This document shows, one piece after another, positions 26,088 through 29,963 of a stretch of 29,963 bases of DNA. A program made the translations under genes and the position numbers. The stretch is taken from contig JAVYAJ010000411.1 in assembly GCA_032229885.1 (NCBI GenBank), positions 1 through 29,963 on the forward strand, read 5' to 3'. Source of the stretch: Anammoximicrobium sp032229885 (lineage in GTDB: Bacteria > Planctomycetota > Planctomycetia > Pirellulales > Pirellulaceae). How positions within the stretch are numbered: the stretch's first letter is position 1; every line of letters starts with the position of its first letter. The notes under the pieces were generated by a model that had not been told where the DNA came from, did not search any database, and was given only the letters and a program-made list of their open reading frames with translations.

Positions 26088-27620
26088 TCACTCGCCCCGG
26101 ACTTCGTACACTCGCAGCATGGTGGGCGGGGGAAACGGGGCGGGGCGGGGCCGATCGCGGTTGGTCGGCAGCGTCTCCCAGCGGAGCACGTAGCGCACGG
26201 CAGGGTCGGGGCCGCCGCCCAAATCCTCCGCGCTGCGGACCTGCATGCCCGGCCAGGTCGATTCCAATCGCCCAAAGCCCGCGGGCCGGCGCTGGCGCAC
26301 GGGCGCATCGCCCACCGGGGCGAGCGTCCGCGGATCGAGCCGCCAATTCCCCGAGCCGTATTTTACATGGCGCCAGGTCTGGCTCAGCGCGTCGTCCGCA
26401 TCCGCGACGACCGGACCCACATGGATTTCGGAGATGATGCTGCCGCCGCCCCGGAAATCCCAGCGATAGTCCCAATCGGTGACCTGATGAATCCGCCAGC
26501 GATCGTCCTCCCAGCGCGCGTTGTACACCTGAGTGTTGCCCTGCGCATCGAACTTGTGGTAGCTGACGATCGGTCGCCCCCGGGCGTCGAAGCCCAGCTT
26601 GGTGTTGCCATTGATCATCCCGCCCCCGGCGGGCACGGGGTCGATGATCTCGGCGGTGGCCAGGGTGATCGGCAACGCCAGCGGCCGACCGGCGGCCGTC
26701 TCCCAGGTGACCAGATCCTTGCTGCGAGCGTAGCACAGATCGTGGTTGGTTGCACAGTCTGGCGTATCGCGCCACACCCAACACAGGTGAAACACGCCGG
26801 AACGATCCTGCACCGGGCCGACGAAGTAGGCGTTCATCTTGCCGCCGCCGGCGAACAGCGGCTCGTCCAGCAACCGCCGCCACGCTTGGGTCGCCGGATC
26901 GTAGATGTTGAAGTATTGGTCGCCGTTGCCGCTGCTGCCGTCGCGATAGGTGAACAGAAACTCGCCACGGGCACCGCGGAGAAAACGCGGATAGGTGCAA
27001 CGGGCCTCGTTGCGGCCGACCATCGTCGGCACGGGGTGAAAGCTGCTGATGTCGCCCGGCCGTTCGGTGCGGAAGTACACCAAGGGCCGACAGTGCATAT
27101 TGCCACTGACGTGTACATGTCCCACGTCGTCGATCGCCAACGTGACATAGTTGTGGCTGTCCCAACCCACGACGCTTGGCAGGCGAGTGAATTGCCAGCC
27201 GTCGTCGTCCAGCGAGCGCACGGCGACGGTCATCCGTCGTTGGTCGTCGTAGAACGCGACCCACTGGCGGCCTGCGTGGGTCAGCAGGGCAAACCCCACG
27301 GGATGGCCGGACCACACGGACGCCACGTCCCAATGCGGCGCGATGGCCGCCGAGGCGGATGCCGCAGCATTCGCCGCGCGGGGCGCCGCGTCATGCGTAG
27401 CGTGGCGAGCCGCATCATTGGCGGCGACACGCGCGGCATTGTTTGCGACGCCGTCCGCGGCGCGTTTTGCAGTGCCCTTCGCCGCGTGTTTTGCGGCGCC
27501 ATCTGCCGCGCTGTCTGCCGCAGCCGCGGCGGGCTCGGTCGCCACGGCCAGCCGGACCGCCGGTCCGTCAGCCAACGCCATCCAAAGAAACGCCGCTCCC
27601 AGAGAGATGATCTCGCGCAC
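26088..27620 (-). CDS. Secreted BNR_4-type beta-propeller protein with Ala-rich linker
   Basis: 510 aa from GTG at 27620, preceded by AGGAG 8 nt upstream; longer in-frame starts add Arg-rich shadow sequence. Residues 1-28 form a signal peptide (ISLGAAFLWMALADG). Residues 29-94 are a linker with 33 alanines in 66, with small charged spacers. From about 96 on the protein reads as a BNR_4-family beta-propeller: WDSHNYVTLAIDDVGHVHVSGNMH (H156, N157, H176), FLFTYRDGSSGNGDQYFNIYD, GRPIVSYHKFDAQGNTQVYNARW and DWDYRWDFRGGGSI. Related propellers include polysaccharide-active enzymes with histidine-centred active sites, so a role in breaking down extracellular glycans is plausible. Substrate unknown. 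It is 145 bp after the methyltransferase gene and likely a separate unit. Confidence 0.82.
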   Translation of the reverse strand: MREIISLGAAFLWMALADGPAVRLAVATEPAAAAADSAADGAAKHAAKGTAKRAADGVANNAARVAANDAARHATHDAAPRAANAAASASAAIAPHWDVASVWSGHPVGFALLTHAGRQWVAFYDDQRRMTVAVRSLDDDGWQFTRLPSVVGWDSHNYVTLAIDDVGHVHVSGNMHCRPLVYFRTERPGDISSFHPVPTMVGRNEARCTYPRFLRGARGEFLFTYRDGSSGNGDQYFNIYDPATQAWRRLLDEPLFAGGGKMNAYFVGPVQDRSGVFHLCWVWRDTPDCATNHDLCYARSKDLVTWETAAGRPLALPITLATAEIIDPVPAGGGMINGNTKLGFDARGRPIVSYHKFDAQGNTQVYNARWEDDRWRIHQVTDWDYRWDFRGGGSIISEIHVGPVVADADDALSQTWRHVKYGSGNWRLDPRTLAPVGDAPVRQRRPAGFGRLESTWPGMQVRSAEDLGGGPDPAVRYVLRWETLPTNRDRPRPAPFPPPTMLRVYEVRGE

Positions 27621-27765
27621 CGTATCCACTCCTCGCCAAATCCGCGGGCCGCCGGATCCGCCTTCCACCGGCGGCGCCCCGCGGCCGCGTCGTGCCGGGG
27701 CGCGATGCGAACCAAAGCGGGGGCCAAATCGGCCGCCCGCACGGATCCGTGGGCGGTGCAGCCGG

Positions 27766-28350
27766 TCAACCGTCCGGCGGCGGGCATAACAAGGTGACGC
27801 CGTAATGATACGGCGGTAGGTCGATGATGCCCGGTTGGCACAGTTCAAAGCCGACTCGCAGCGCCCAATCACGGCACTGCTCGGGACGCGGCCGGATCTC
27901 CAGCGGCGGCCCGCGCGGGGTGGCCGGATCATGGTTCCAGTGGATCAGCCCCAGTCGTCCGCCCGGAGCCAGCACTCGATAGGCCTCGCGCAACAGATGC
28001 TCGGACTCCTCGGCGTGTAGGATGTTGAACAGCATCGCAAAAGCGACACTTGCCGGAGGAAGCCCGGTCCCATGTTCGACAAAATCCCGGACCTCAAGTC
28101 GCACGTTGCTCAGGCCCGCCGCGTCGGCCTTGGCTCGCGTATGGGTCACCATGTCGGGCTCGATGTCCAGCGCATGTACCGTACCGGTGACGATTTGGGC
28201 AGCGGGAATCGTGAACGTTCCATACCCGCAGCCGAACTCGACGATGTCTCCAGCGTGCGGGCCCAGGCCCAACGAGCGCAGAATCGCCTCCGGATCGAAG
28301 AACCTTTGCCAGACCTCCTCCGCGGGCATCCCGCTCTCACGCGTCTTCAT
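27766..28350 (-). CDS. Class I SAM-dependent methyltransferase
   Basis: 194 aa from ATG at 28350, with weak GGGGTG upstream; a longer in-frame start adds an Arg-rich extension I do not trust. Motif I is VEFGCGYGTFTIPAA (37-51), followed by the acidic end of strand beta-2 (HALDIEPDMV, D62), VRDFVEHGTGLPPASVAFAMLFNILH and VLAPGGRLGLIHWNHD. This is the standard small Rossmann methyltransferase of the Methyltransf_11/25 type, acting in the cytosol on an unknown small molecule. The C-terminal part (ALRVGFELCQPGIIDLPPYHYGVTL) looks like the usual closing beta strands. It is upstream of the propeller gene on the same strand, with no evident functional link. Confidence 0.85.
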   Translation of the reverse strand: MKTRESGMPAEEVWQRFFDPEAILRSLGLGPHAGDIVEFGCGYGTFTIPAAQIVTGTVHALDIEPDMVTHTRAKADAAGLSNVRLEVRDFVEHGTGLPPASVAFAMLFNILHAEESEHLLREAYRVLAPGGRLGLIHWNHDPATPRGPPLEIRPRPEQCRDWALRVGFELCQPGIIDLPPYHYGVTLLCPPPDG

Positions 28351-29187
28351 GCGCACCCCGTCGCAACCACCTCGTCGCCAGCCCCGTGTTACTACTCCGC
28401 CACGCTGATCGTTACCCACTTGCCGCCACGAACTCGGCCGTTGCCCCGCAAAATCCATCGTCCGCCGCGCCAAACATGACGCCCCAAGGGCAGCCCGCTG
28501 GCCGCGTTGGCTGCCACAGCTAGTCTAGCTGGCATGGCAAGGTTGCTGGCGCCTCGCGGGGCTCCGCCCCACCGCGGACCATCTTGCCTGCTCGGTGCCA
28601 GCGCGGCAAGCCCCCTGGTCCGTCAGTCCGCGCAGCTCTCGATGTGCGGCTTGCCTTCCCGCGGCCGCGACGATCGGCCGCAGGCTAGATTCGTGCTACC
28701 CGCAATTCGCGGCGGAAGTGGCACACAACGTCGGCCGCCGGAAATTGGTCGAGGCCTTCGTCCTGCGGCAGGACTCCATCTCGTTACGGCGGTGGCCGCA
28801 ATACGGAACTCGTCAGGCGATGCGCGACGCGCCGGAGAGCCTGAACAAGGTAGGGCACGTGCGTCGCCAGTCGTGGCCAGCATTCGTGCCACCCACCAGT
28901 TCGATTGTCCGGATGGTCCGAGGCATAAGGTGGCAGCGGCTTTCAGCCGCTGCTGGGCCGGGCCACAGTGGCAGCAGCTTGCAGTCGCTGGTTATCCAGG
29001 GTCCGAGCGGGCAGGATGCCGCTTCCACGATGGGCCGCTTCGATCTGTTTACGTGCGACCGGCCGTGTTAGAATGATTTTCTGCCGAATTGGCCACGTCA
29101 CTCTTGCGAAAACCGTTGACGATGAATTCCGAGGTCCTTCCGGGTTTGTCGTGGGTTTGGTAGCGTTTGGGCGGCAGGGACGCGCAG
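28351..29187. other. Noncoding hairpin-rich region before the insertion sequence
   Basis: 837 bp. It contains a palindrome CAGCTAG-T-CTAGCTG (28517-28531), a GC-rich GGGGCTCCGCCCC-type hairpin (about 28557-28571) flanked by GGCAAG and CTTGCC, and two tandem hairpins at 28934-28952 and 28972-28990. Overlapping short frames on both strands look like composition shadows. The last ~90 bp probably belongs to the insertion sequence. Confidence 0.55.
28934..28990 (+). repeat. Two tandem 19-nt hairpins with a 38-bp period
   Basis: CAGCGGC-TTTCA-GCCGCTG (28934-28952) is a perfect 7-bp stem. CAGCAGC-TTGCA-GTCGCTG (28972-28990) has the same stem and loop sizes with one mismatch. Both are preceded by GTGG. 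This looks like a duplicated palindromic unit of the dispersed planctomycete type. Confidence 0.65.
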
Positions 29188-29963
29188 ATGCAGGACACAG
29201 AACTCTATCAGGCGATTCTTGGTTTGGCGTTGCCGTGGACGATTTCCAAGGTGGATCTGGACATGACCGCGCAAGAGATACGAATCCACGTCGATCATCC
29301 ACGAGGAACGAAATTCGAGTGCCTGGACTGTGAGCGGAAGTTGCCCTGTTACGACCATGCGGAAACGCGATCGTGGAGGCATTTGGACTCGTGCCAGTTT
29401 AAGACGTTTTTGGTTGCTCGGCAGCCCCGCGTGAACTGTCCCGAGCATGGCGTGAAAACCGTGTCGGTTCCTTGGGCGGAGAAGAGCAGTCGGTTTACAA
29501 GTCTGTTCGAGCGTTTTGCAGTTGATGTTTTGTTGGCCACCCACACGGTGAAAGGGGCGATGGGGCTTCTGCGGACGACATGGGACGAGACGTGGGCGTT
29601 CATGCAGCGTGCGGTGCGGCGTGGCCAGGAGCGCAAGGAAGTCAAGCCACTGCCGCGGATTGGCATCGACGAGAAGGCGTTCAGCAAGGGCCAAGACTAC
29701 GTGACGCTGGTTTACGACCTGGACAAGGGCACGGTAGAGGCGATCTCGGACGGGCGCGACACAGAAGCGGGAGTAGCCTGTTTTTCCCAGCTTTTGCCAG
29801 AGCACATCGCCTCAGTCGAGGCGGTCGCCATCGACATGAGTCCGGCCTACGTCAAGGCCGCGAAGGAGAGCATCCCTCTGGCCGAAGACAAGATTGTTCA
29901 CGATCGTTTTCATGTGATGCAACTGGCTAACAAAGCCGTTGACAAGGTGCGTCGTGGCGAGCA
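29099..29963 (+). mobile_element. ISL3-type insertion sequence, left part
   Basis: The transposase frame sets the element's position and direction. The left end is uncertain: sequence from about 29099 (CACTCTTGCGAAAACCG) changes in character from the hairpin-rich flank and could be the terminal inverted repeat. The right end is outside the window, so neither the inverted repeat nor the target duplication can be confirmed. Confidence 0.5.
29188..29963 (+). CDS. ISL3-family transposase, 5' part (cut by window end)
   Basis: 258 codons are visible and the frame runs off the end. ATG at 29188 follows CAGGGA with 7 nt spacing. The N-terminus has a zinc-binding pattern typical of ISL3 transposases: C45 and C48 (ECLDC), then C84 and H87 (CPEH). 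The DDE catalytic core begins with D161 in RIGIDEKAFSKGQDY and continues with D216 in AVAIDMSPAY; the HDRFHVMQLANKAVDKVRRGE stretch is the usual ISL3 segment. The third acidic residue lies beyond the window. No frameshift or stop is seen in this part, so it may be active. The product would cut and join the element's ends. Confidence 0.93.
   Translation, partial: MQDTELYQAILGLALPWTISKVDLDMTAQEIRIHVDHPRGTKFECLDCERKLPCYDHAETRSWRHLDSCQFKTFLVARQPRVNCPEHGVKTVSVPWAEKSSRFTSLFERFAVDVLLATHTVKGAMGLLRTTWDETWAFMQRAVRRGQERKEVKPLPRIGIDEKAFSKGQDYVTLVYDLDKGTVEAISDGRDTEAGVACFSQLLPEHIASVEAVAIDMSPAYVKAAKESIPLAEDKIVHDRFHVMQLANKAVDKVRRGE

Overview
The window looks like a high-GC chromosome segment from a planctomycete, probably of the Pirellulales type. 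The pointers are a DUF1559 protein with a prepilin-like N-terminus, two Tat-signal DegT/DnrJ-type aminotransferases, large secreted glycosidase-like proteins, long gaps between genes, and many dispersed palindromic repeats. No rRNA, tRNA or CRISPR array was seen.

Layout. At 1-8.4 kb are a minus-strand secreted GH42-like glycosidase and a divergent plus-strand set: DUF1559 protein, small lipoprotein-like protein, and a large secreted TIM-barrel-like protein whose GTG start overlaps the previous stop. A minus-strand NfeD-type membrane protein follows. At 8.4-11.9 kb is a repeat-rich accessory stretch holding a truncated TPR gene bracketed by two direct copies of a ~140 bp palindromic element, a secreted Ala/Pro-rich protein of unknown role, and 825 bp of noncoding repeats. 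At 11.9-16.5 kb, all on the minus strand, are a four-helix membrane protein, coaD, and two Tat-signal PLP aminotransferase paralogues.

At 16.9-25.8 kb is a central-metabolism island. D-lactate dehydrogenase and pyruvate kinase (plus strand, 4-bp overlap) converge on a minus-strand acetate cluster: AMP-forming acetyl-CoA synthetase, a single-chain ADP-forming acyl-CoA synthetase, and a CoA-transferase fused to a GNAT acetyltransferase. Together they could set the flow between pyruvate, lactate, acetyl-CoA and acetate. The acetyltransferase fusion next to an acs that keeps its acetylatable lysine suggests local post-translational control; this is inference.

At 26.1-28.4 kb are a secreted BNR_4-type beta-propeller protein with an unusual Ala-rich linker and a SAM methyltransferase. 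The window closes with hairpin-rich noncoding DNA and the 5' part of an ISL3-family transposase cut by the window end.

No clearly new defence or mobile system was found. The best leads are the GNAT fusion in the acetate cluster, the exported aminotransferase pair, and the repeat-bracketed TPR remnant.
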